Assembly (NCBI GenBank): GCA_036346405.1
Contig: CM070548.1
Coordinates: forward strand, 94,334,588 to 94,398,587
Source of the DNA: Phyllostachys edulis
Taxonomy: Eukaryota; Streptophyta; Magnoliopsida; Poales; Poaceae
DNA: 64,000 bases
Reading direction: 5' to 3'
The position numbers were made by a program, and so were the translations under genes. Under the pieces are notes generated by a model. That model was not told the origin of the DNA. It did no database searches and saw only the letters and a list, made by a program, of their open reading frames with translations. Positions 22,640-34,059 of this stretch are shown here, in pieces. The stretch's first letter is position 1. Every line of letters starts with the position of its first letter.

Positions 22640-22880
22640 CATGGGACCTCCTCCCGACCAGTCGAACCTCTTCGACCAGGTCGTTGGACCTCAGGACCTC
22701 CCTCTCAGGACGTCCTTAGGACGTTCTCCTCAGGATCTCCTCCTCAGGACCTCCTGCTCCGGATCTCCTCAGGACCTCCTCCTCAAGGCCTCCCCCTCAG
22801 GACCTCCTCCGGACCTCCTCAGGACCTCCTCCTCAGGACCTCCCTCGACTACCCTCTCAGTTGGACCTCCTCCTGACTAG
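22640..22880. repeat. GGACCTCCTC-type degenerate minisatellite
   Basis: A run of degenerate copies of CTCAGGACCTCCTCCTCAGG with 12-24 bp spacing lies within LTR B. Read on the plus strand it translates to SGPP/QDLLLRTS-like repeats, a by-product of the repeat and not a sign of a gene. Confidence 0.8.
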
Positions 22881-24849
22881 TCGAGCGTCCTCCCGAGAGC
22901 CCATTCCTAACTCATCTAAATTCAGAACCTTTCTTTTGGTTCTAGTTTGGTAGTTTTTTGTTTTTGTTTGGATTTGTTATATTTATTTGGCTCTTTTCGC
23001 ACTGGTAGATTCCGACTTCTCTGAAGAGTTCTTGGACCCGGCAACCCCGACCGAAGCATGTCAACTCCTCAACAAAGGCAAGTCGTAGACCTTTGATCAT
23101 GTCGTACCCAGTTTGCAAAATTACATTGTTTTATACCAACATGCATGACTAATTGCATAAAAATGGTTTGGGAAATAGCTAAATACCTACACGACAGTAT
23201 GGCTCCTTGAATACTTGTGATTCACATGTTGACATGTACCCTTGACACCATAGGTTGGGTAATCTTAGTTGGTTATTATTGTGATGCCAACATGGGTGCG
23301 TATATTGCTTAGTCCTGCTTTAGTTATGCGATGTCTCTCGATCACATGATTCAATGATGATAAATTTTACTAAGTGAATATGGAATTGTGGCTTGTGTTG
23401 CCGCTAATAATAAATTTTATTGTACCGTGGCATGGGTTGCCATTTGGTCGGGTTGAACCGAAAATGATTTTTACGCGGGCGAGTGATCGTGCAGTAAAGG
23501 GGGTGTAGGAAGCACATTGGAATGTGATTGTCTCGCCTGAGTAGTTACTAAGGACTTAACCTTGTAAGCCATTGATCTGGGCCATACCGTGCAACCACAA
23601 GTTCATTTATGGGGTGGACCTGGCCGACTAATTAGTAATATTTTGGTTTGGTTTTGTCCTGGTGGCGTGATCTCAGAGTTACCGGATGGAATCACATGGC
23701 GCAAGAGGGGGTCCAGAATGGCGAAAACTTAGTGGGCAGAACCAAGTCAAAATAGAGCTTTGTAAAGGCCTTGGCATGTGCTCTAGACTGCTTACCTAAG
23801 GTAGTGAGCAGTGGTATCGATGGATGCCAAACAAACTAGAGAAGTCGTGTCTTGTGGGTAAACCTGTACAACCTCTGCAGAGTGTAAAACTATTCGAATA
23901 GCTGTGTCCTTGGTTATGGACAATGCCTAGTGATTTCACGCAAGGGGTAGACTTTCTCAAAATTGTTGTTGTGGTTGGCTACGAATGATTTGGAAAGTGA
24001 ACTGGGTGTTCACGAGTGGTCTGCGAAGTGGACAGGGTGTTCACGAGTTATTTAAAAGAAACTTGATTACTTATGTATTAATCTTTCAACTCGTGCTTTG
24101 GAATCTACTTACTGTATTTCCAGTCAATTCTGCTTTCTGCAAAGTAACCATAAAGCTATCCTTGTCAAGCCTGGCATGAATACTATTTACATACATTTCC
24201 CTATGACTTGCTGAGTACATTCAAAGTACTCACTGCTTTATGCCCTCTGGTTGATCAGTCGCTGAAGAGGACCTAGTGAGCTCCGAGCTCTTTGAAGAGG
24301 AGTTCTTCGAAGACCATGCGAGCTAGGAGACGTTCTCAACTCGATTGTCTGTGGGCATGTCGAATGGCTTCCATGAGTATTTTGTTTTCCGTTGCGAGCT
24401 TTCTTTTGTTGTAAGCCCTGCGTGGTAACTCTGTAAAAACCTTGACCATGAGGTCTTTTGCTGCTTTTACTATTCATTTGTCTGCTTCTTCTATGGTTTG
24501 TTGTATGGTTTTGATTACATCGATGTTGAAACTGTGCTGATCTTGGAACTAGCTCAGAATGCACAGAGGGTCTCGGGGTTGCTTACCCGGGGACCCGACA
24601 TCATCTTCTTTCTATGAAGCGAAAGGTTGAAATTAGTTAAGAGGAGATAAATTTTTTTACAAAAGCAAACCAAAATTTTGAAATTTAAAGTTAAGATGAG
24701 GGAGCATTTAAGGAAGGAAGAGACAACATTTATTACTAACACTTTTGTTTTAGGAATCCTTTTGTAGTTTTTGAAGGTCTTCATTTCCTAAATCCTATAA
24801 GCAACCTAAGGTCTCAATCTACGGTCAGGCCTGGTTCCGATACCACTCT

Positions 24850-27045
24850 TGTAATGACCCTATTTCTGAGATTGTTAGACTTTTCACAACCGCCCAGGAT
24901 GTGCAGTTGTAAAGCAAGAAATAACATCACAAGCAAGCTCACGCTTACAAAAAGAGGCAAACCTTTGTTACAACAATTAGGGCTTAACAGCCACGGGCAT
25001 CCAAACCCAAATATAAAATATACTACAATCCAAAGATACTTCTGAACCACAAGCACGCCCGAGTGTGATTGAGACCTGGTACCAGTAGTCGTCACCATCC
25101 AGTGGCTCCTCCTGATCATAAAGATCACATGTTTCCTCTTAAAATTCTTCTGTTGATGATTAGCAAGAATGAGTACAACAGTACTTAGCAAGTTGCATGG
25201 GAAATTATATTTAACTACTTGCCAGGATTATCAAGTGATTGTGATGGTTTTACCATAACAGATGTGTGGATGCATTACTTTAAGTTTAAAGTAGTTTAAT
25301 ATCAAAACAGTAAAACAATATTAAATATAACAACAGGGGTTTTCAACATCTGCATTTATCAACTTAACATCCATAAAACTCTACGTATGCCTCATATATT
25401 GGAATCACCCATGAACACATCTTCATTAGCTAGAAGCACGGCGTATCCGAATACCATTGTTTATACTGTGCAGAGTTACCCAATTTTACCCTACCCACAA
25501 GATACATCAAACTCATACTATCAAGCTATATACACGCAACACGATAGCGTGCTACTGAGTTGAGATAACAAAGCATTTTCACTGCTCAACCTTTCTAGCC
25601 TCTACTTGGTAGGTCCAAGGTCAATACAGCTATCGGGAAACCACCGGCCAATGGTGGAGTGCACGGTCCGATGCTAACTGATCTATACCATTGTGTAGTT
25701 CAGCGAATGCCCTAACCGGTCCACTCCTAACTCACCCCTAATCTGTGGCTGCTCTACACAATAAGGGCAGTTGACATCCTGTAGATATTCAATCGAAAGA
25801 GCAGTGCACCAAGCCAAGTTGGATAAACCAAACCAGTGGTTGAGCGATTTCTGTGTCTATTATTTAGCACAAGGTTTCACTACTACAAAAAAGGCTAATA
25901 CTGGATGCCTCATCACACACGGTTGACCAAAACCGTTTGTATTACATTTAATCACAGACAGTTTTGTTTTAGAGACTGTCTGTGTTACTGTCTGCGCTAA
26001 AATCTGTCTGTGAAGAGGTAATATCATAGACGGTTTATAACTAAAACCGTGTGTGAAGTATCACAGACGGTTATTGTTAATAACTGTTTGTGATAATTCT
26101 ACATATCACAGACGGTTTCCAATAAATAACCGTCTGTGAAACCTCACATACGGTTCTTAACAATAACCGTTCGTGATATTACTACATATCACAGACGGTT
26201 TTTGTTATAACCGTCTGTGATAATATCGCTACAGCTCCCAGTTGAAGCCCGATCGATGAGTTTCTTCGTCGCCGATGCGTCGTCTCTTCGTCGCCTCAAT
26301 ATGCCGCTTCAGCTCCCCGAAGCATCTCTTTGTCGCATCAATGCCGCTTCGGCTCCCTGATGTGTCTCTTCGTTTCACGCTCTAAATTTATTCCATGTTT
26401 TATAAAAAGGATCATCTGCCATCGAAGATGATCATCCCCACACATATAATAGAAATGGCTGCATTTTTTATTTCCTTGTCGCCGGCATTGATGCCCTACC
26501 TAGTCGTACTGTACAAGCACCTCTCTCGCTGTACCTGGTCGCACTGTACAAGCACTTCCCAGCCGGATAGAAGTGGCTTCATGTATCAGCGACCAACCAT
26601 TCCTTAATGTCAAGTCTAATTACCTATCGACGACATCCAGGTAATTGTATGTCAATGGGCTTTCTCTTGCAGCCTTACTTCTTGAATTTACAGGGGCTCG
26701 ATGAGAGGTTGCTCGTGGCAGCTGTGTCATCCTCCCTCACGACCTCCCGAAAGTGGCTGGGGACTACAAACGATATATATGTATGTGTGTGTGTGTGTCA
26801 CAGACGGTTCTAAGTTAATAACTGTATGTGACATTATGCATCACAGACGGTTCCAAAACTGTCTGTGATGACCTCATGTCATCACTGACCCATAAACTCA
26901 AACGGCTCCGGAAACCGTCTGTAATGACGTTTTTGAACCGTCTATGAAGACATTTTCTGTAATAGTGTTTTAGTCCTTACTTGTCATCCAGATGCATCAG
27001 AATTACAAGGTGAAAGGGAGAATCACTTAAATTCAATGCATCAGA
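24850..27045 (-). repeat. Minus-strand retroelement 5' LTR (LTR E), right end not found
   Basis: On the plus strand the LTR edge reads TGTAATGACCCTATTTCTG. Immediately outside, the minus strand reads TGGTATCGGAACC, a Met-tRNA-type primer-binding site, so this is the 3' border of a 5' LTR on the minus strand. A diverged form of the shared gypsy LTR motif is at 25445-25480. It is interrupted by the CACTA element 25878-26967 and by the solo LTR 27046-27426; short 44-bp near-repeats (TCAGAATTACAAGGTGAAAG, TCAGAATTGCACGGTGTAAG) flank the latter. The outer boundary may lie beyond 27430. Confidence 0.6.
25878..26967. mobile_element. Non-autonomous CACTA element, 1.09 kb
   Basis: The termini are CACTACTACAAAAAAGGC and, read inward from the right, CACTATTACAGAAAATG, with a 3-bp target duplication ttt on both sides. 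Both subterminal regions hold many copies of TCACAGACGGTT in alternating orientation, each followed by its complement (AACCGTCTGTGA), so single strands can fold. No transposase was seen. It is the same family, in opposite orientation, as the 57846-59591 element. It is inserted in LTR E. Confidence 0.93.
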
Positions 27046-27426
27046 GTCGTAGTAGGGCACCAAGGGGTGCCCCGTAGCCTAGGATCGTCAGGAATACTGG
27101 TGTACCATCGGGGATACTGTACATGTGTAGACCAAGTCCATATGGTGTATTTAGACAAATGTACCTAAATGCACTCTCTCTCTCTCTCTCAATACATTGT
27201 GAGGGCAAAAAAGGTAAATGTCCCTTCTTGCCCCCTATAAATAAAGCCATAAGGGCATGTAAGTGGCGGGCTAGATTCATTATCTCATTCACACACAATG
27301 CAATACACACTACATTTTGTGCTCTTGGTTCCTCTCCCTTCGGTCCCTCCTCCAAGGATCCCCCGGTTCGCTTCATTGCTACCAGGGGTCCCCTTTTACA
27401 TTGTCTAGCCTTTTCTTGCTACGACA
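27046..27426 (+). mobile_element. Solo LTR, 381 bp, nested in LTR E
   Basis: The right end CTACGACA is complementary to the left GTCGTAG (first T lost). A perfect 5-bp duplication, tcaga, lies at 27041-27045 and 27427-27431. Inside are a (CT)n run (27173-27190) and a promoter-like CCCCTATAAATAAAG near 27231, which sets the plus orientation. The short LTR fits Copia. Confidence 0.82.
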
Positions 27427-27804
27427 TCAGAATTGCACGGTGTAAGGGAGAATACATCGAACTTGACATGATAAATTTGATTACAGCAGATATCACAAAC
27501 TCGACATGATTTCAGTCTAGCTCTCCAGTACCATGCACATGCAGAGATGCAAATCTTCACATACAGTATGATGACTGTGACATGACTCACACAAGACACA
27601 TCCACCATGAAGGAAATCTTCAGTCGTGCATCTAAAAATGGCTTCTCATAATCTTCACCTCCTGCCATTGTGTCCTTGCGCATAAGAAAATTCATCATGC
27701 CACCACAAGGAAGATCCTCTAGGATGAGATGCAAGTACTCTTCATCTTGGAAAGCGATAGTAGAGCATGACTATGTAATCACTATCAACTCGTACAAGAA
27801 GGTT
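27427..27804. other. Unassigned, probably retroelement sequence
   Basis: This lies between the 381-bp solo LTR and the Copia LTR fragment. No domain is recognisable in the short open frames. The opening 44 bp match the stretch just left of the solo LTR, so at least the start belongs to LTR E. Confidence 0.4.
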
Positions 27805-29516
27805 GCTTTCGGCTTTGACGGTACTACCGTCAAGGAACATGCGGTAGTTCCACTAGCCGGTCATACCGGAAAATGAGAGCGGTACTACCGTTTTCACGAG
27901 AGTCCCAAAAGGGTATATACTGGAAAAAAACGTACCGTTGCATTTTCGGTAAAACCGGGGTGCAGTAGTTCCACTGAAGAAATGCGGTACTACTGCTCTC
28001 AGGGTTTGCAACCAAGCCAAAAATGATGTCTCTCTGAAATTTACGTACCGTCAACTATTTTTCGGTATAATAGGGTTCTTGAATCTGCACCACTATCCCG
28101 TAATGCGGTGACGATAAGAGTACCGCCGACTTAACGTCGGTACTACCGATAATCCTAACAATGCAAAGTTGGCTTTCAAATTAAATTCTAATATGAGCTT
28201 CGTAACATGAAGTAGATGCACTAGTTCTTGCAATCTCTACACTAGGTATTTCATCAAGAATATCACATGTAATTCCTATACTCGTGCAAGACTTGCTTGA
28301 ATTTTCTTAGATAAGCAAGTTATGAGCTTCGTTTAGCTCCTCATAAGAATCTTTTAGAGAGATCTGCTATCTCTTTAGGATTTATATTTTGATATTTCTT
28401 TTTCAAGATATTCATTCAAGTCTTCAAGCATATCCATTAATTCATCACATGATGTTTCATTATCATCAATGGATTTTACCTCATCTCCTTTTACCATGAG
28501 GCAAGTAGGAGTGGAGAATAGCGATGGAGCCTCGTTGATGGTGATGCCGACAAGTCCCTTCTTCTTGGGAGACTCATCTTCATCGGAGTCGGTGGACTCT
28601 TCATCGGAGTCACATTCTCCAATATGAGCTTCGTTCTTGCCATCCTTGTGAAGCTTCTTGAAAAGCTTCTTCCTGACATCGAACTCCTTCTTCTTGAATG
28701 ACTTGCCCTTGTCATCCTTCTTTAAGGAACAATGAGAGGCAATGTGCCCCTTCTCTTCGCAATTATAGCACCGGATGTTGCTATAACGCTTGTTGTCATT
28801 TGAGGATTGCTGTTTCTTGCTCTTGTCAAAGTTGAAACTCATGTGGGGGTCTTCTTATGAATTTCTTCATTCTCCTCACAAGAAAAGCAAACTCTTCTTT
28901 GGAGTCTCCTTCTTCATCCTCATCGTCACTTGATTCCGCTTTGACCTTGAAAGTGGTAATCTTCTTCTTTGACGAAGATGACTCCAAAAGCTCTTCCTTG
29001 TTCTTTTTAAACAACTCATTTATTATGAGGTTGCCCAAGAGTCTCGTTGGCATCATCCTTGTCAAATCGGGAGAGTTGAGAAATAGCATCACCAACGTTT
29101 CATATTTGTCCGGAAGAGCTGTAAGCATCTTGCGCACAATATCAACATCAAGAAGGTTAGTATCAAGACCTTTGAGTTCATTCACAATGTTGTTGAGTCT
29201 TGAATACATCTCGGTGATGTTTTCATGATGCAACATTATGAATGTCTCATATTTAATCCGAAGCCTATGCAATTTGGCTTGTTTAACCGTGGATGTGCCC
29301 TCATGAATTTCCGAGAGCATAGTCCATGGCCTGCTTTGTTTGGTTTGTGCTTCAAAAGCGACTTAATTTGTCTTCTTGAGCTTTTCCGTTTGTAAAATTT
29401 GAGCAATTTGGACTTTTGATTTAGTGTTTGGTAGTTCGGCTTTTAGGTAAGTGGTTGCGACTTCAAGATGTTAAATGTCTGAAATGCCCCTGAGGATAGT
29501 AATGATTTTTTTGATG

Positions 29517-29710
29517 CCGTTTAACGTAATTAACAATATTTAACAACATTTAACGATATTTAACAATATTTAACAACAATTGACGACATTTAACGACATT
29601 TGACAATATTTAACAACAATTGACGGCATTTGACGGCATTTGACGTCATTTGACGGCATTTGACGACATTTGACCATATTTAACGACATTTGACTGCATT
29701 TGACTTGCAA
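29517..29710. repeat. 10-bp-period TTGAC/TTAAC array, about 19 units
   Basis: Units such as CATTTGACGG, TATTTAACAA and CATTTGACGT follow one another without a length change for about 190 bp. Every unit carries TTGAC or TTAAC at the same phase. TTGAC is the core of the W-box bound by WRKY factors, but within a transposon these may equally be subterminal transposase-binding repeats. Confidence 0.95.
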
Positions 29711-30296
29711 ACTCACATACATGCTGACAACCCATTTGAACAATGTATGAACACACACACTGTAAGTGTAAAGACGATGCTGAACCTAATATGTTTATGA
29801 CAATAACACAGGTTAGCGCTTACACAAATTTGTGGGAACAACAACTACAAGCTAAACTCCTGCATTAGCTGGGAGTAAAATGGATATATTTGCATTATCA
29901 AGAAAAAAATGCAAGTTCTCTTCCTTCATATTGCTCATGCTCATGCCGTTTACATATCAACATTCATGGCATCAGCCTACACTGTTAGTCTTCCATGATT
30001 AATTCCATCCTCGAATGTCGGACTTGCTAGTATGACCGATCAATCGGTAGGCTTACGAGACAAATAGATGTATCATGTACATTGACCATTACATTGCTCC
30101 TTTGAGAAGGTCGAAGCGCGAGAGCGCCAATAGGCTCGCGATCTTGCCGCAACACACTAAGCGCATAATGCGGTTAAGGAAACAACAATGCGGATATGGT
30201 TTAGGACATATTCAGAGATGACCATAACACGCAATCTGAAATTCCATTGGTGAAAATCGTGACTCGGCGGCTAAGCGGCATGTTGGAATCTTCACG

Positions 30297-31330
30297 CTAA
30301 GGGCTTTCGAGATGAGCACTAGCTCGCATCTTTGTGGCTGTCGTCACATGTGAGACCCGATGAAGCGCTGAGTCAACGATCAATGAACTAGCATCAATCG
30401 CCATTGTTAGTATTACATCACGGCACTTGAGCTGTGATCTAATTCTGTGAAAATGTTGATCGATTTTTCTGGCGAGGAGATGGGGGCGAGAAAATTTATA
30501 GGAAAATGTTGATGAAAGTGCAGGTAAAGGAATTACCTTAGTCGATCGGAGAAGAGGTGCATGAAGAACTCGCAGATCTCCATGGCGTAACCATTCCCAC
30601 AATAACAAAAGTGATGAGCAAATCCACATTCTTGCCGTGGACCACGTGGGGCGTGCTCCGTCGAGAACTGGTAGTCTTGGGATCGCCGAGACCAAGATCT
30701 GCACCGTCATCGCGGCGGCCACGTAAAAAGCACGCCGCCGCCGGCCGAAGCCGCGGTGAACAGTCATAGCCTTGAAGGACGCGAGCCGCGCATGAGGTCA
30801 CCGCGGTCCCACAGGCGACACGGCTGGCGGCGGGAGCGCGACCCGCACCACCGAACCTCCTCCGGCCTCGCCGCCTTCCCCGCCTCTGGGCCGCCACACG
30901 CACGAGATCAAACCCGTCAAAACCACACGTCGAAGGAGATGGCGGCGATGTCCCCGCCGGCGTCCGCCGGGGGAGGCGGCGTGGGGATCGGCGAGAGATG
31001 GCGGCAGCGATGCGTGTGTGGTGGAGGCTGCCATCTTGCATGTTTACATCGGGAGGAGGAGGCGAGGGCGGCCGAGGAGGCGAGGAGGAGGTGCCAGATC
31101 TGGCAGATCGGATCCAGGCCAAGGTGGGCGGCGGCCGCTTCGGGGAGGAGGAGGACGGACGGCAAGGAAAGAGGAGAGGAGGCGGCAAGACGCGTGGGCC
31201 GGAGGAGGGAGGAGGAGGGCGGTGAGCCTCGCCGGCGCGAGAGGAGGAGGCGCACGGGAGGAGGGGCTAAGACGCACGGGAGAGGAATTTGAGGAGCTGA
31301 GGAGGCGTCTTGAGGGGAGGCAACCGGTTT
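30297..31330. other. GC-rich segment carried by the transposon
   Basis: Composition changes sharply from AT-rich to GC-rich in this part of the 2.2-kb transposon. Long open frames exist on both strands (minus 30538-31188, 216 codons; plus 30756-31292, 178 codons), but none shows a known domain; they are rich in Pro, Arg, Ser and Ala. A captured host 5' exon or promoter fragment is plausible, as in Pack-type elements, but the donor is not identified. Confidence 0.35.
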
Positions 31331-31897
31331 TATTAGATGGCATTTGGCGGGTAAATACCTCCAAAGTTCAGGGGTAAATTGGGACTGAGGGCTGCGGGAA
31401 GCCGCCGAAGCTCCCTGCGGGCGGCTTCTCGCTTCTGGCTTTCGCGTGTACAATTAGAAAGCGGCTTCTGAGAAAGCGGCTTCGAAAAGCCAACCCGATT
31501 GTTTCGGCTTCCGGCTTTTCCGACTGAAAAGCCAAAGCTGAAGCCGAAACAAACAGGGCCCATATCTCATGAGCAGTTTCAAGATTGCTCACTCGATTGA
31601 GCTCATCTGCGTTTAAAGCTCCAAATAGAGTGTTCATCGCTTGAGCATTGAGATGGGAGTTTCGTTCCTCAAGAGCCGTGGGGTGTGTAGGATCAAGTGC
31701 CATAACAAAACTCTCATCATAATTTTCCATATGCTTGGGCTCATGGCTTTTAAATAAATGGACATTCTAATTTTCAAATAAGCATAATTTGATCCAACAA
31801 ATAAAGGTGTCTTGCCTATTGACATTCCATCACTAGCCATCCTTTCTCTCCTAGACGGTTAAATCTAAAATTAGAGAGGCCATGCTCTGATACCACT

Positions 31898-33402
31898 TGT
31901 GGGATCAAGGATAACCGACTAGAGGGGGGTGAATAGGAGGTTTTAAAACTCTTTGACTAATTAACAAATTAAGTCAATTTCCAACTAAGTCTAAACTAGA
32001 TACAATTCTAGCTATGCAATTCTACACAAGATAAATGCTAGAATTGTAAATGCGGAACTAGTAAAGACAAGAAATAACCACAATTTAGGCAATAAAGTTT
32101 TTCCCGTGGTATCGAAGACTTGTCGGTCTTCACTATTCCACGTTGAGGAAGCTTGAACTAATCAAGCCGGCTCCACGGATTAAGCCTTCCCTCGATCACT
32201 AGTGGTTGTTCTTCCTCCGCTCCGGAGATGGGGAACAACAAACCATGCACAATCTTGGCACCGGACCTCTTCACAATCTTCTTGAAGAGATCACTGTGCT
32301 AACACCGTCAAGCCGTCTAGGTGTTTGGCAAAACACCAAGAGTAATGAATCGATGATCTTCGCTTGACGGCACTCAAGTGCAATAGATAAATGTAGAATG
32401 AATGCATTTGAATTTGGCTCAGCTACCTCAAAATGAATGTACAAGTGTGTTATAGGACTTGAGAGGATGCTCAAGGCTCAAAGGATAGTAAATATGGTCT
32501 AGCATATTGTCCTTGAGCAAGTGGAGGGGTATTTATACCCCCCACCAACAAATACAACCGTTGGTGAGAAAATCCCAACTTTTCAGCGAAATACAGTACT
32601 ACCGCCAACCAAGGGCTGGTACTACCGCACCTCACCTACCGCATAGTAACGGCTATCGTAGAGGCATTAACTCCCTCTGACATAGCCTTTTGAACCCTTG
32701 ATCTTGATACCGCCAAGGAACATACTGTAGTTCGCTTAGGTCATCATAGAAAAATGAGAGCGGTACTACCATTTTCACAAGAGTCCCAAAAGGGTACCTA
32801 CTGGAAAAAAACGTATCGCTGCATTTTTGGTAAAAACAAGGTCTTGATAGTTCATTGAACAAATCTTGATACTACCGCTCTTAGGGTTTGCAACCAAGCC
32901 AAAAATGGTGTCTCTAGAATTTACGTACTGCCAACTATTTTTCGGTACAACCGAGTTGCGGTAGTATCGCACCACTATCCTGGTAATACCGCTGAGCGGT
33001 AGTACCGCCAACTTAACGTCGGTACTACCGATAATCCTGACAATTCAAAGTTGGCTTTCAAATTAAATTCTAAGTGCATGCATGATCCTATATTGATCCA
33101 AATAGCACAAGAACATGTTATCAAGCTACTAGTCAAGATCCTCTTAATAGTACAATATTTAACCTAAAATCCGGTCTTCCATCCTTTTCTCCTAAGACCG
33201 GTAAACATAAAAAGGATCCTAGACTACTTGTACCTTGTCTTTGAACCATATTGATCTTCATATTGTCCTTTAGCATGCATCTCCAACTTATCATATTCAT
33301 CATTGGGATTTAACCTTGTAAATACTCAATAAACATGTTAATCCCATATTCGCATATTGTCATTAATTACCAAAACAATTTTTAAGGGCCTAAATGCTTT
33401 CA
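31898..33402 (-). repeat. Copia 5' LTR, 1.5 kb
   Basis: Read on the minus strand it begins TGAAAGCATTTAGGCCC and ends GATCCCACA next to the Met-tRNA primer-binding site. It contains many GGTACTACCG-type short inverted words (32590-33030). The matching piece at 27805-28190 is the remains of the 3' LTR. Confidence 0.85.
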
Positions 33403-33420
33403 GCGGCCGCCCTTGAGCCC

Positions 33421-33822
33421 CTGCACCCCCCATGTTGCGCCCCTCTTGGCCCCACCGTGCTCCCCACGTAGGCAATGAATACTTTTTTAGTTTGATTCTT
33501 ATTTGTTGTTGCATAATGTGTCCATGGTGATATTGTGTTGCATATGAATTTAATGTCTTATTTACACTTAGATTTTCCTTCCTAATTCTATGGTATTTTG
33601 AAATGTCTACCACTAGTTGATTTCCGACAATTGGTGCTTCATTTTGGTGAAAAAATATTGTGTTGCACCCCCACGTTGCGCCCCTCCTGCCCCGCCGTGC
33701 TCCTCATGTAAGCAATGAATACTTTTTTAATTTGATTCTTATTTATTATTTCATAATGTGTCCATGTTGACACTTAGATTTTCCTTCCTAATTCTATGGT
33801 CTTTTGAAATGTCTACCACTTG
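33421..33822. repeat. Diverged tandem duplication of about 240 bp
   Basis: The block from GCACCCCCCATGTTGCGCCC (about 33423) to CTATGGTATTTTGAAATGTC (about 33605) recurs from about 33665 to 33815 as GCACCCCCACGTTGCGCCCC to CTATGGTCTTTTGAAATGTC, with an internal deletion in the second copy. Two further repeated words, TTGTATACTTGCTTGACAGT and TTTTGGTGAAAAAATATT, link it to 34270-34320 upstream of and inside the zinc-finger remnant. Confidence 0.75.
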
Positions 33823-34059
33823 ATAGTTGATGTGAATGTATTGTATACTTGCTTGACAGTCTATGGTCTTTTGAAATGTGCTTGACAGTTGACAGTATGT
33901 GATGCATTGTATACTTACCAATTTCTACGAGTCAAAAAATGGCTGCTTGTTATAATAGTGTACTGCCATCTGGTTTGGTGCTAATTTGGTGTACTAGATG
34001 ATCTTGGACAGCCTATCCACCGAGTCTACTGAAGCGCCACGCTTTGCCGGTTGTCATCT

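Larger units (their letters stand above)
20933..24600 (+). mobile_element. Solo Ty3/gypsy-type LTR (LTR B), 3.7 kb
   Basis: It starts TGTAACATCCCAATTTTC and ends GGGGACCCGACA. The flanks gcatc (20928-20932) and tcatc (24601-24605) are a target duplication with one mismatch. No internal coding region is attached, so it is a solo LTR. It carries the shared motif CTGCAGAGTG...CTATTCGAATAG at 23875-23901 and an inserted hAT element at 21222-21975. It splits an older minus-strand retroelement (leader at 24601-24849, ORF at 20137-20774). Confidence 0.82.
29328..31560. mobile_element. 2.2-kb DNA transposon inserted in Copia gag
   Basis: The ends are GGCCTGCTTTGTTTGG and, read inward from the right, GGCCCTGTTTGTTTCGGC. 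The trinucleotide cat flanks both sides (29325-29327, 31561-31563). Removing the element plus one cat restores the gag reading HEIW-TMLSEI, which fixes the borders. The left part holds a 10-bp-period array; the right part (30300-31330) is GC-rich and codon-like on both strands. No transposase was recognised. The 3-bp duplication fits PIF/Harbinger-like elements, but the target is not TWA. Confidence 0.8.
28375..31840 (-). pseudogene. Copia gag polyprotein, split and frameshifted
   Basis: Three minus-strand frames give consecutive gag parts. The N-terminus has PLFVGSNYAYLKIRMSIYL (31840-31634); a second part ends NLETAHEIW at 31561. After the inserted transposon, TMLSEIHEGTSTVKQAKLHR starts at about 29327 (a UBN2-type gag domain), followed by MSFNFDKSKKQQ and the zinc knuckle CYNCEEKGHIASHC (CX2CX4HX4C) in the frame ending at 28375. 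Frameshifts separate the first two parts and the last two. Downstream remnants (SYEELNEAHNLL, GITCDILDEIPSVEIA) continue to about 28191 and then stop at the deletion. Gag packages the element's RNA. Confidence 0.88.
27805..33402 (-). mobile_element. Internally deleted Copia retrotransposon
   Basis: On the minus strand the order is: 5' LTR 33402-31898, primer-binding site TGGTATCAGAGC (31882-31895), gag (31840-28375), then directly a fragment of the 3' LTR (28190-27805). Protease, integrase, reverse transcriptase and RNase H are missing, so the element cannot move by itself. The two LTR parts share blocks such as CCGACTTAACGTCGG/CCAACTTAACGTCGG and GGGTTTGCAACCAAGCC but are clearly diverged, so the element is old. 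A 2.2-kb DNA transposon (29328-31560) is nested in gag. Confidence 0.85.
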
